Origin: Pseudovibrio sp. JCM 19062
Lineage (GTDB): Bacteria > Pseudomonadota > Alphaproteobacteria > Rhizobiales > Stappiaceae
Length of the DNA stretch: 60,410 nt
Assembly (NCBI GenBank): GCA_001310715.1
Contig: BAXV01000020.1
Span: 1-60,410, forward strand
Reading direction: 5' to 3'
Within the stretch, counting starts at the first letter, position 1; each line of letters starts with the position of its first letter. Below are positions 19,815 to 28,715 of this stretch, in pieces. The notes below the pieces were generated by a model. That model saw nothing but the letters and a program-made list of their open reading frames with translations. It had not been told where the DNA came from and searched no databases. A program made the position numbers and the translations under genes.

Positions 19815-21011
19815 TTAGCCGATGGTGTCTTCCGGTGTCCATTCATAGACCCAGTTCAAGCGATCTAGAAGCTGGCTTGGTGTGCTGGATCTCATAACAA
19901 GGTCGCGTGCAATGCGGAGTGGGAAGCCCATGTGGTAGACCCAATCGTTTTTCTTGACGAGCTTGGTCATCTTTTCGATGCGCGGACGGCGTGCGCTCTC
20001 GTAGGCCTGCAGGGCTTGAGGCGTAGCGCCGTGTTTGTCGATCATCTTGGACAGGACTGCTGCATCCTCGATTGCCATAGCGGCCCCTTGGGCGGAGAAT
20101 GGCAGGATGGCGTGGGCTGCATCGCCAATGAGGGTGACGGGGCCTTTGGTCCATGCAGGGCGGGTGTCCACCTCGCACAGGGACCAGCGGGTCCATGTTT
20201 CCGGCAGGTAGACAAGGCGCAGAGCGTCCGGCGTCCAGTTGCGGAAGTGTTTGCGCACATGATCGCGTCCAACCGGGTGGGACCAGGTGTCTTCCTCCCA
20301 TTTCTCTTTGGCGATGGCGACGATGTTGAGCAGCTTGCCGTTCTTTATGGGATATTGGACCAGATGAGCGTCGCGTGCCAACCAGAGGCCAGAGGTGCTG
20401 AGCAGGTGTTCCAGATCAAATGGCGGTTCTACTGTTGCTCTGTAGGCGACAAAGCCCGTGTGTTTGGCTGGTGCTCCACCCACAGTGTTCTGGCGGATCT
20501 TGGAGCGGACACCGTCGGCTCCAATGAGCAGGTCAAACTGTTCCGGCGTGCCGGGTCGTGCTTGTGAGAATGCCGGGCGATCGAGCTTGACTTTATCACC
20601 GCTGATTTCAGCGCTCTCAATGGGGGTGCCCAGATGTAACGTGATTTCCGGTGTGTTTAGAACAGCTTCCAGAAGAAGCTGTTGCAGGTCTGCGCGGTGG
20701 ATCACGTAATAGGGGGCGCCGTAGCGGTCTTCGGCAATGCGCCGAGCGGGACTGTGGCGAGCTGTGAGCGTCATGACCGGAGCGAATGTTGACGCTGGCG
20801 GGGGAGACGGATCTGGACATGAGGCAGGGCCGAGACCGAGCGCCTGCAAACACCTCATTGCATTGGGCGATAACTGAAGTCCCGCGCCGACTTCGGAAAG
20901 CTCTGGAGCCGCGTCGAACAAGAAAACACTGTGGCCCTTACGGGCAAGGTATAGCGCAGCTGTAAGTCCGGCGATCCCGGCTCCTGCGATAGCGATATTT
21001 TTGAGTATCAT
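19815..21011 (-). CDS. FAD-dependent aromatic hydroxylase (salicylate hydroxylase-like)
   Basis: An intact 398-residue class-A flavoprotein monooxygenase. It shows the FAD-binding GAGIAGLTAALYLARKGHSV near residue 10, LIGADGVRSKIR in the middle (the DG motif for FAD and NADPH), and LIGDAAHAILPFSAQGAAMA near residue 290. Members hydroxylate aromatic rings using NAD(P)H and O2. The gene is in a core neighbourhood with the zinc-finger protein and alpha/beta hydrolases rather than in an aromatic-degradation operon, so the substrate cannot be predicted; a biosynthetic role is equally possible. Confidence 0.88.
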   Translation of the reverse strand: MILKNIAIAGAGIAGLTAALYLARKGHSVFLFDAAPELSEVGAGLQLSPNAMRCLQALGLGPASCPDPSPPPASTFAPVMTLTARHSPARRIAEDRYGAPYYVIHRADLQQLLLEAVLNTPEITLHLGTPIESAEISGDKVKLDRPAFSQARPGTPEQFDLLIGADGVRSKIRQNTVGGAPAKHTGFVAYRATVEPPFDLEHLLSTSGLWLARDAHLVQYPIKNGKLLNIVAIAKEKWEEDTWSHPVGRDHVRKHFRNWTPDALRLVYLPETWTRWSLCEVDTRPAWTKGPVTLIGDAAHAILPFSAQGAAMAIEDAAVLSKMIDKHGATPQALQAYESARRPRIEKMTKLVKKNDWVYHMGFPLRIARDLVMRSSTPSQLLDRLNWVYEWTPEDTIG

Positions 21012-21109
21012 TGCGCAGCTTGCCTGCCGCGCTTTGCCCGAGTTGTCGGATTTCAGGCAAAGCAGCGAGATTACTGATTATCTGATTTATCGTTCAATTG
21101 ATGGAGCTG

Positions 21110-21355
21110 TTAAGCCGCATCAGGTGTCCAGAGACAATCAGCCGGATTGGATTCTTTGGAACCCAGTTTTGGATCGTAGTTGTAAAGGGTAGAGCAATAA
21201 GGGCAAATCACGTTGTCATCTGCGCCCATATCAAGGAAAATGTGCGGGTGGTCCAGTGGTGGTTTTGCACCGATGCACATGAACTCTTTGGCGCCAATCT
21301 TTATGGCATCAACGCCAACGGTGTTGTGAAAGTGAGGTACGACATTATCGGCCAT
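21110..21355 (-). CDS. CHCC-type zinc-finger protein (NDUFS6-like)
   Basis: An 81-residue protein with start ATG 21355 (MADNVVPHFHN). The metal site reads FMCIGAKPPLDHPHIFLDMG and then VICPYCSTLY, the Cys-His-Cys-Cys pattern of the zf-CHCC family, which includes the complex I accessory subunit NDUFS6. In alphaproteobacteria such a protein is linked to NADH:quinone oxidoreductase. An upstream in-frame extension to 21466 lacks family similarity and is not adopted. It follows the FAD monooxygenase gene on the same strand by about 100 bp. Confidence 0.85.
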   Translation of the reverse strand: MADNVVPHFHNTVGVDAIKIGAKEFMCIGAKPPLDHPHIFLDMGADDNVICPYCSTLYNYDPKLGSKESNPADCLWTPDAA

Positions 21356-21647
21356 TGTTTCGCCAAGCTCCATGAAACAGAAATTTGTCGCCGACAATAA
21401 ATTGGTTCTGTGCAAAAAAAACAGGTTTTCCAGAAAAATGATTGCGTTAGAACGTGTGCGGTCCACAACTGTACCGTTGTTCTTTGCGTTGGATTGCGTT
21501 TTTTTAGGTGGATTTAGCGTTGTTTTGTTCTGTGTGAATAGGTGAGGGACTAATCCAAATTGATAGGCCTTTGGTCTTTTCTTTCTTGATGGTTACATTT
21601 ACGCTCCCTTGATCCCATAGTTTTCCTTTACGTAAACGTTAGGTAAT

Positions 21648-22400
21648 ATGCCAATATTCAACAATAACGATCATCCTATCGCTTATCTTGATGAAGGAGA
21701 GGGCGATCCAATCCTACTGATCCATGGATTCGCATCCAACAAGTTCGTCAACTGGGTGTATCCTGGTTGGGTCGATCTGCTGGTGAAGGATGGCCGCCGT
21801 GTGATTGCGATTGATAATCGCGGGCATGGCGAGAGCCACAAATATTACAAGGCCGAGGACTATGGCGCGCCGGTCATGGCGGAAGATGCTCTGAAACTGC
21901 TCGATCATCTCCATATCCACCAAGCGGATCTGCTTGGTTATTCCATGGGTACCCGCATCTCCGCGTTTTGTGCGTTGCAGGCTCCGGATCGAGTGCGCTC
22001 GCTGACACTCGGCGGGATGGGATATGGTTTGATTTCCGGTGTTGGAAATCCTGAGCCGATCATTGATGCACTGTTGGCCGACAAAATCTCCGATGTGACA
22101 GACCGGGGAGCGCGTATGTTTAGAGCTTTTGCTGAACAGACCAAGTCTGACCGACATGCGCTGGCTGCCTGTATGCAATCTGCGCGGAAGCCAATCTCTG
22201 AGGAAATGGTGTCTACTATCACTGCACCAACTCTTATTGCTGTCGGCAGTAAAGACGACGTGGCGGGCGATCCTCAGGCACTTGCTGATCTTATGCCGAA
22301 TGCCACATATCTTGAGATTACCAGTCGGGATCACATGACGGCTGTTGGCGATAAGATATTTAAAAAAGGTACTCTAGATTTCTTGGAGCAATTTTCATGA
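21648..22400 (+). CDS. Alpha/beta hydrolase
   Basis: An intact 250-residue hydrolase. The oxyanion region ILLIHGFASNK precedes the nucleophile elbow LLGYSMGTRIS (Gly-x-Ser-x-Gly), and the catalytic Asp and His are in VGSKDDVAGD and TSRDHMTAV. It is soluble and cytoplasmic in appearance. The stop overlaps the start of the next hydrolase gene (ATGA at 22397-22400), so the two are translationally coupled. Substrate unknown; esters, thioesters or haloalkanes cannot be distinguished. Confidence 0.9.
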   Translation: MPIFNNNDHPIAYLDEGEGDPILLIHGFASNKFVNWVYPGWVDLLVKDGRRVIAIDNRGHGESHKYYKAEDYGAPVMAEDALKLLDHLHIHQADLLGYSMGTRISAFCALQAPDRVRSLTLGGMGYGLISGVGNPEPIIDALLADKISDVTDRGARMFRAFAEQTKSDRHALAACMQSARKPISEEMVSTITAPTLIAVGSKDDVAGDPQALADLMPNATYLEITSRDHMTAVGDKIFKKGTLDFLEQFS

Positions 22401-23268
22401 AGAGAGGCATCCACGAATTTATCGGAGCTGATGGAAACTGCATAATTGCAGACCGGTTTGGCACAGAAGGCCAAGTGGTCATGATGTTGCATGGCGGTGG
22501 GCAGACGAGGCATTCGTGGGGCAAGACGGCTGAGCGGATTGCCGATGCAGGGATGCAGGCTTTCTGTCTTGATATGCGCGGGCATGGCGATAGTGCGTGG
22601 GTTGATGGAGACAAGTACTTCTTCTCTGATTTCGGCGCTGATGTTGCTGCTGTTGCCACGCAGATCCTTGAGGAAACCGGTGTCAAGCCAGTTGCCATTG
22701 GCGCTTCTCTGGGGGGATTGCGTCCCTTCTGGCAGAGGGCGCTGTGCGTCCTGGTGTGCTGGCGGGGGTTATCTTGGTTGATGTGACGCCTCGTCTGGAC
22801 GAGGGCGGCGTGAATAAGATCGTCTCCTTCATGAGCGAGAAGGTAGAAGACGGGTTTGGCAGTATTGAAGAAGCTGCTGATATGATTGCGTCTTATCTGC
22901 CTCACCGGAAGCGCCCGAAGACATTGGACGGGCTTTCCAAAAATCTGCGGCTGCGGGAAGATGGTCGCTACCGCTGGCATTGGGATCCGCGTTTCATCAC
23001 GCAACATGCTGATCGTGCTCATATGAAAGACAAGGTGCAAGGTGAGCTTTTGCAGGCTGCCGCCAACCTGAAAGTGCCGAGCATGCTTGTGCGCGGGGCG
23101 GCTTCAGAGCTTGTGAAGCAGCGTCATGTGGATGAGTTTCTTGAACTGGTGCCGCATGCCAAGTTCACAGATGTGAAAGAAGCAGGTCATATGGTTGCAG
23201 GTGATGTGAATGATGCATTTACTGCCGCGATCATGCCATTTCTAAAAGAGTACCAAGTCGCGGCATAA
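22397..23268 (+). CDS. Alpha/beta hydrolase, second copy, frame-broken
   Basis: VVMMLHGGGQTRHSW gives the oxyanion region, LDMRGHGDSAW the following strand, and AIGASLGG the nucleophile elbow. A frame change near 22720 lies just after the catalytic Ser; the rest continues with LVDVTPRLDEGGV and ends with the His-bearing EAGHMVAGD. Joined length is about 290 residues. It resembles class alpha/beta hydrolases that act on small esters. It starts inside the stop codon of the preceding hydrolase. The two are not close duplicates: their sequences differ outside the fold motifs. Confidence 0.85.
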
Positions 23269-23473
23269 ATTTAGAACCAGTTTCGTATATACGGCAGGGA
23301 AGTAGTTTCACTTTCTATTTATGCAGGATGGTTTGGTACATACTTCCTCTAATGGCAATACTGCGTGATGTACTATAGGCGGATCATTCATTGTGATAAG
23401 GTGGGGTGTGTTTTAATAGCATCAGCACCTATGTAGATTTGAGTAGGTCCTCTCTATAAAGGAACATTCTTTT

Positions 23474-24321
23474 ATGGTGCAATTAACTTCAAGTAGCCCT
23501 AAGGAGCTTCCGTCGCATGATCCGGTTTGGGATCGTGTTAAGGCCGAGGCTCAGGCGATGGCCAGCTCAGAGCCTGCGCTTGCGTCTTTCGTCTATGAGA
23601 CGGTGCTGAACCATTCTTCCCTTGAAGAAGCGATCGTTCATCGTGTGGCTGACCGATTGGGCCATGTGGTTGTTTCCTCTTCTCTTATTCGTCAGACCTA
23701 TCTGGATGCGCTGGAGCAGTCTCCTGAGATCAGTCAGGCGTTCCGCGTTGATCTTTCTGCTGTTTTTGATCGTGACCCTGTGTGCGACCGGTTTCTGGAG
23801 CCTCTGCTTTATTTCAAGGGCTTCCATGCGTTGCAGACGCACCGGTTGGCAAACTGGCTGTGGGAGCGGGGCCGTGAGGATTTTGCGCTGTACCTGCAAA
23901 GCCGCAGTTCTGAAGTGTTCCAGATGGATATCCATCCGCAGGTTCCGATGGGGCGCGGTGTGTTCTTCGATCATGGTACCGGTATTGTGATTGGCGGAAC
24001 GGCAATTATTGAAGATGATGTCTCCATCTTGCAGGGTGTAACGCTTGGCGGGACTGGCAAGCTTCCGGTGATCGCCATCCAAAGATCCGTCAGGGTGTAT
24101 TGATTGGTGCCGGTGCCAAGGTCCTCGGCAATCTGGAGATCGGGCGGTGCTCGCGTATTGCAGCTGGATCTGTTGTCTTGAAAGACGTTGAGCCTTGCAC
24201 CACAGTGGCAGGGGTTCCTGCTAAGGTTGTTGGGGAGGCCGGCTGCGACCAGCCCGCTCGGGCCATGGATCAGATGATAGGGCAAGGTCAAGGACTTTCC
24301 TCACAAAACAAACAAGGATAA
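23474..24321 (+). CDS. cysE: Serine O-acetyltransferase, frame-broken
   Basis: First enzyme of cysteine synthesis from serine: it acetylates serine with acetyl-CoA. The N-terminal helical domain ([19 protein letters not shown]) is followed by the left-handed beta-helix with [23 protein letters not shown] and VTLGGTGK, which include the catalytic Asp-His. A frame change near 24065 splits off the last 75 residues ([14 protein letters not shown], then the C-terminal tail that binds the sulfhydrylase). Joined length is about 282 residues. A DUF3126 gene follows closely, a common alphaproteobacterial pair. Confidence 0.93.
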
Positions 24322-24397
24322 GCTGGTTTCCGTGGGTTGGCACGGGGAGAAACTTGTATAGTTTGTGCTCCAAGTTTGAAGCAAGACTGGTAAGGAG

Positions 24398-24618
24398 ATG
24401 GCTGTGAAGCCTGATGAAATTCGTAAGGTGCAAACCTACATGCGCAACACTTTCAAGTCACCAGAACTTGAAGTGCGCGCGCGCCCTCGTAAAGATGACT
24501 CTGCAGAAGTTATATCAACGATGAGTTTCTCGGCGTTATCTTCCGCGATGATGAAGATGGCGAACTGAGCTGGAATTTCCAGATGGCTATCCTTGATATT
24601 GACGTGGAAGGCCTCTAA
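24398..24618 (+). CDS. DUF3126 family protein, frame-broken
   Basis: A small protein of about 73 residues: MAVKPDEIRKVQTYMRNTF, then EVRARPRKDDSAEV, then after a single missing base near 24512 INDEFLGVIFRDDEDGELSW and NFQMAILDID. The pattern matches the DUF3126 family, which has no known function and typically lies next to cysE in this bacterial class. GGAG precedes the ATG. The break falls in the run GTTATATC, where one extra T would restore the frame. Confidence 0.85.
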
Positions 24619-24647
24619 GGCTCCGCGTAAAATCAGTGAGATTTGAA

Positions 24648-24676
24648 AGGGCTCCGTTTCGGGGCCCTTTTTGCAT
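24648..24676 (+). terminator. Intrinsic terminator after cysE-DUF3126
   Basis: GGGCTCCG-TTT-CGGGGCCC hairpin followed by TTTTT, 30 bp after the DUF3126 stop codon. Confidence 0.85.
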
Positions 24677-24873
24677 CAAAATGAGACTCGGAGGGCGTGA
24701 CTGTCTTCAATTGACACTGGTGAAGGTCAGCGTATCCCCGTTAACTCACCAAGTCCTTTTCTGAATGTAAGTTCTATCAATAGGTTAACTGAGGATAGCG
24801 AGCGGCACAGGATTTGCTTTCAACTGCACTGTAACGGGTTTGAGCTGGTGGGAGCCAGCTGAGAGGGGAGTGC

Positions 24874-25188
24874 ATGATGGGCGATTTGTTTATAGCTGCA
24901 TTTGTAGCGTCTTCTGGTTTTGTGGCTGCGGGTGTTCTAGGCAGTTTCTATCATCTGGTGACAGGGGAGCCTCCGAGGTTTTTCGCGGAGATGACGGGAC
25001 CTGCTTCCTTGCTAGTCGCTGTTGGGTTGTGGCTCCTTGCGGGGCCGTTTATTTTTATGCGCAATGCGATTCAGGGGTATTACCGGGAAACATTCAGCCC
25101 CAAGATGCTGGCGGCTGCGGGTGGGCTAGCTGCTATGTGGAGTATTCTGTCCGGTACCTTTGTCCTGAGTTTTCTCTTGGCACTTTAA
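24874..25188 (+). CDS. Small inner-membrane protein of unknown function
   Basis: A 104-residue protein with three or so hydrophobic segments (residues about 5-25, 43-62 and 80-103). A polar loop reads HLVTGEPPRFFAEM and another FMRNAIQGYYRETF. No catalytic motif is visible. It appears to be a conserved small alphaproteobacterial membrane protein, but I cannot name a family with certainty. It lies alone between the cysE terminator and the carbonic anhydrase-like gene, 54 bp upstream of the latter, so the two may be co-transcribed. Confidence 0.75.
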   Translation: MMGDLFIAAFVASSGFVAAGVLGSFYHLVTGEPPRFFAEMTGPASLLVAVGLWLLAGPFIFMRNAIQGYYRETFSPKMLAAAGGLAAMWSILSGTFVLSFLLAL

Positions 25189-25242
25189 GCCAGTGCTATG
25201 CTAGATTGACCGAGCTTTGATTTGTTAATCTAGGAGATTCCG

Positions 25243-25769
25243 GTGCCCTTTTATAAGCTTGGAGACAGAAGCCCCAAGGTTCCAGAAAGTGGAAACTATT
25301 GGGTTGCTCCATGTGCAAGTTTGATAGGCCATATACAGCTGGATGAAGAGGCCAGTGTTTGGTTTGGTGCCGTTTTGCGCGGTGACAACGAGCTTATTCA
25401 TATTGGCGCACGGTCCAACATACAGGATGGGTCTGTTTTACACACGGACCTGGATACCCGCTTGTTGTGGGGCCGAACTGCACAGTTGGCCACAAGGCGA
25501 TTTTGCACGGGTGCACGGTGGGGGAAGGCTCGCTGATTGGTATGGGAGCGACAATCCTGAACGGCGCGAGGATTGGCAAGGGTTGCATCATTGGTGCAAA
25601 CGCGCTTATTCCAGAGGGCAAGGTTATTCCTGATGGTTCTTTGGTGGTTGGCATGCCGGGCAAGGTTGTGCGTGAGCTGGATGAGAACGCGCAAGCGATG
25701 CTTGTCCGCTCAGCAGATGGCTATGTGATGAATGCGCAGCGCTTCAAAGACCAGTTGGTTGAAATATAG
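25243..25769 (+). CDS. Gamma-type carbonic anhydrase family protein, frame-broken
   Basis: A left-handed beta-helix protein of about 175 residues with hexapeptide repeats. Family blocks are [26 protein letters not shown] and, after a frame change near 25460, [22 protein letters not shown], whose His residues are the zinc ligands. The C-terminal helix packs against the helix. The start is GTG 25243 with AGGAG 8 bases upstream. Members of this family vary between active carbonic anhydrases and structural or acetyltransferase-like proteins, so activity is not certain. Confidence 0.88.
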
Positions 25770-25844
25770 CGGCTACGGGCTGCTTCAAGATTAAAGAAGC
25801 TGCGGGGACTCTCCGTGGCTTTGTTTGTCCTGAACCCAGATGTT

Positions 25845-26465
25845 TCAATCCGGAATGCTTGCCACTGTGGTGATGCGCTTGTCGGAAATGGCTGACCATG
25901 CTGCTGCGTGGTGGGCGGACTGTCGTTTTACATAGCGGTATGGGGTTGAATACCACGGCAGGATTGAGGAGATCTGATTGTCGAGAATGAGATCTCCCTG
26001 ATCAGTGCGCACGCTCAAGACAGCGTGGCCGCCATTATTCAGATCTTTGACAACCGTGATGAGCAGGGCGCTTGGAGGCCACCCAAGCGAGATGAGCTGA
26101 CGCTGCTTTTCCAGAACGTACTCTTCACAATCGCCGGCGCCTTGCGGGTATGTCCAATATTCTGCCACGCCGAACAATTGTGCATCGGTGAAGGGGCGAA
26201 CCTGTTTGTTGACAGAGACGTTGACGTCCAGCAGCTCCTGCCAGCGCTCTTTGTTTAAGCGAACAACCAGCGGCGTATTAGTGCCATAGCTGCATTGCTC
26301 GGGGTAATTCTGGCAAAATTCGATATGACCAATAGGGGCGCTGGTTTGACCGGTCACCGGCATGAAGCGTCCTGGAACCTGCTCCGCATTTGCATGAGAC
26401 AGGCTGACCAGCGTAATCAACGCGAGACCCAAAACACTTTTCGTGACCAGCTTATACTCAAACAC
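25845..26465 (-). CDS. Transglutaminase-like cysteine peptidase (BTLCP, LapG-like)
   Basis: An intact 206-residue secreted protein with a signal peptide (LGLALITLVSLSHANA). The catalytic triad of the bacterial transglutaminase-like cysteine proteinases is visible: Cys in GAGDCEEYVLEK, His in NGGHAVLS, Asp in LILDNQ. LapG, the periplasmic protease that releases large adhesins in response to falling c-di-GMP, belongs to this family. A LapD-type receptor or a large adhesin is not in the window. A double-PilZ (c-di-GMP binding) gene lies 360 bp upstream on the same strand, which makes a surface-adhesion role plausible, though unproven. Confidence 0.85.
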   Translation of the reverse strand: MFEYKLVTKSVLGLALITLVSLSHANAEQVPGRFMPVTGQTSAPIGHIEFCQNYPEQCSYGTNTPLVVRLNKERWQELLDVNVSVNKQVRPFTDAQLFGVAEYWTYPQGAGDCEEYVLEKQRQLISLGWPPSALLITVVKDLNNGGHAVLSVRTDQGDLILDNQISSILPWYSTPYRYVKRQSAHHAAAWSAISDKRITTVASIPD

Positions 26466-26824
26466 AAGTTGTGCCCTCCAATCATGGCTGGCTCCACTTT
26501 CGGACCTGTGCTTTTATTTGGTTATAAGCTTTAGATGTAGTATTAAATTAAATTCAACTCAAATTTAAGTTGTAGTTTAGGTAAAATATAACGAAATATT
26601 AACTGAAGTTAATTTGGATTATGATTTAATAAAAGCGCCGCAGAATTCCGAGCTTTTTGAATGATGTATCGCGTCAGTATTATGGTTTAAATACAATTAA
26701 TCAAACAGAAATCGCGTGTTCTTGTGCTTGATGCATGTAATTTCTGCCGAAAATATTTTTTCGCGAATTAGCTGAAAATCCGATGTTCTGCTACCGAGAA
26801 AACAGGAAGCGCTGTGCTTCTGAC
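26466..26824. other. AT-rich gap between the LapG-like and PilZ genes
   Basis: About 360 bp, strongly AT-rich, without a supported ORF. Probably the promoter region of the LapG-like gene. No terminator for the PilZ gene was recognised. Confidence 0.5.
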
Positions 26825-27459
26825 TTAGCGCTTTTCTGCGGTAGAGATCTGGTGCTCCAGCAGCTCTTGATTCTGGATGGCGGCGAACTCGACGGCAATG
26901 CCGCCGTCAAAGTGACGGACGATCCGCGCGCGCATCTTCCCAAGTTTAACTGGAGTACCCATTGCCGGGCGCACATCTGTCTTAAGGGCTGCGCCAGAGA
27001 GTGAGACATCGACGATGCGGCAGGCGTATTCGCGCCCATCCTCAAGGACTATTCTGGTCAGTGGGTTCTTTGGCACGAAGCGATCAAATCTGCGATCTTC
27101 CGGTAGGTTGAGCTCGTCTTTGTTTGCCAGCCAGGTCAGGATGGAAGCCAGCTTGTCACGCTTACGGGCGCTAGCATTGATCGTCATGGCGAAGCCGCCA
27201 TCGATTTCGCGCGTGATCTGCCTTCGACGCGACCAATGTGGTCGAGATAAGCAACAACGCGTTCGCCGACCTCACCGATAACGGGAGAAATCAATGCGGC
27301 GCTGCCGGGCGACATGTTGATCACCTGACAGGGGTACTCGCGTCGGTTCTCCAGCATGAACCGGCCCAGAACGTTGATTTCCACGCGAGAAAAACGGCGT
27401 CTATCAGGTTCTTTTGCTGCCAGTGCGGCGATTCTGTTGGTCGCTGAGCGCCCTGCCAT
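26825..27459 (-). CDS. Protein with two PilZ domains, frame-broken
   Basis: PilZ domains bind cyclic di-GMP. The first reads EPDRRRFSRVEINVLGRFM and INMSPGSAALIS (RRxxR and a S/N-x-S-x-G pattern); the second reads EDRRFDRFVPKN and VDVSLSGAALKT. A frame change near 27205 separates them, and the bridge DGGFAMTINASARKRDKLAS fits the usual linker of alphaproteobacterial double-PilZ proteins. Total about 211 residues. No catalytic domain is attached, so it is likely an effector or adaptor. It overlaps no neighbour; a PAS protein is upstream on the same strand. Confidence 0.8.
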
Positions 27460-27564
27460 TTTCCTAGGAATCCCGAATACGCGATTATTGACTAATAAGA
27501 AATTTGGCTCTCACCCTAGGAATACAAGGTTAACAGAACGGTAACTGAGGGAGGGCCTGACAGG

Positions 27565-28254
27565 TTATATTTTGCCTCCATCAACAACTCTAAGGTGTGC
27601 TACCTGTCTGCTGTTTGGAATGCTGACGGTTTTCGCGGTCGCTCTGGGAGTTTGGTGTGTGCCGCGGGTTACTCTTGGTTCCATTGGGCCAACCGTACGA
27701 TGGGTTGGTGTGCCGAAGTGTGGAACGTAGTCTTTATCGTCACTGAAAAGAGGGGCGTCTTCATCTGGCCAGATCAGGCGTAGGCTGTTGATTTTCTGCC
27801 GGGAAATAGCCTGCACACCGAGCCAGAACGGGCGCTTGAGTGGTGCCATGCAGCCAAGAATGCGCGTGCAGCCTTCGCCCTGTACGCGGATTGGGAGGAG
27901 TAGAAGCTCCAGATCCACTGATTGGCCCAGTTCCGTTGTGCCGTTGAAACTGATCACAGCTGCGGCGCCGTCTTGGGTGATGGCGGAAAGCATAGCGGTG
28001 ACGGCTTGCTGGTCTTTCTCGTCCCAGCCATCAAGGAAACTGCGGCCCTTCAGCTCACGGCAAAATAAGGAGCACAATCTTGTGCCTGCGAGCCGGAAGC
28101 GGAAAGTGCTTTGATGTGTCAGTTCCAGAATAAAGGTATCGCCCAGAACACTTTTGATCGCAGAAGGCTGAATGTCGCCGCGCTCTGGTGCTGGACGTGC
28201 GGCTCGAATTTCGTCCCAATATTCAAAGAGTATCCGTGATGCGCCGTGTTTCAT
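27565..28254 (-). CDS. PAS-domain protein
   Basis: A protein of about 230 residues, start ATG 28254 (KHGASRILFEYWDEIRAARP) with AGGAA upstream. The central part (LGDTFILELTHQSTFRFRLA, then LAGTRLCSLFCRELKG) matches the PAS_5-type domain common in alphaproteobacteria, a stand-alone sensor fold. The C-terminus is polar and low in complexity. No kinase, GGDEF or HTH domain is fused. The neighbouring PilZ gene on the same strand hints at involvement in c-di-GMP signalling. A 17-bp palindrome upstream may be an operator. Confidence 0.75.
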   Translation of the reverse strand: MKHGASRILFEYWDEIRAARPAPERGDIQPSAIKSVLGDTFILELTHQSTFRFRLAGTRLCSLFCRELKGRSFLDGWDEKDQQAVTAMLSAITQDGAAAVISFNGTTELGQSVDLELLLLPIRVQGEGCTRILGCMAPLKRPFWLGVQAISRQKINSLRLIWPDEDAPLFSDDKDYVPHFGTPTHRTVGPMEPRVTRGTHQTPRATAKTVSIPNSRQVAHLRVVDGGKI

Positions 28255-28298
28255 GTTCCTACCTACCCACTCCACTTATTGGGCTTCCCAGAGGGTAG

Positions 28299-28315
28299 TG
28301 TCCATTTTATGGACA
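28299..28315. promoter_or_regulatory. Palindrome upstream of the PAS gene
   Basis: T-GTCCAT-TTT-ATGGAC-A is a perfect inverted repeat 45-61 bp upstream of the PAS gene start, in the position of an operator. No T run follows, so it is not a terminator. The binding protein is unknown. Confidence 0.4.
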
Positions 28316-28579
28316 ACTTTAACTATCCGCTGGTCTATGGTAGGGAATAAGCAGGGATCATGCCAAGCGAGATGAAACATAAAAGTTTAATAAAATATTA
28401 ACCTTAACAAAGGGTTTAGGTTGTGGTTCCTGCTGACATATATCATCTTGTTTGCAGATGCCTCGCCGCAGAGTTTGAGGCCCTGAGAATTGAGCAATAT
28501 TTGGTAGAAAACCTGAGAGTTCAGCGCTTTTGTGCTGAGACAAATTCGGGAAACACGAAGCCAAACAGGGAGATGCTCC

Positions 28580-28615
28580 AAAAAACCGCTGGCACTGGGG
28601 GAGTGCTGGCGGTTT
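28580..28615 (-). terminator. Orphan intrinsic terminator on the minus strand
   Basis: AAACCGC-TG-GCACT-N5-AGTGC-TG-GCGGTTT is a long hairpin, followed on the minus strand by TTTTTT (A's at 28580-28585 on plus). No annotated minus-strand gene lies upstream before the rhomboid gene start at 28716, so the transcript it ends is unidentified. Confidence 0.55.
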
Positions 28616-28715
28616 ATTGTTTTCAATTGATCCTTACATTGTGTTGTAAACCTTGCGAACTGTGCCAAGGTGACCTAGTTCAAATTGGGACAACAACTTT
28701 CGGATCTGTAGTGAA

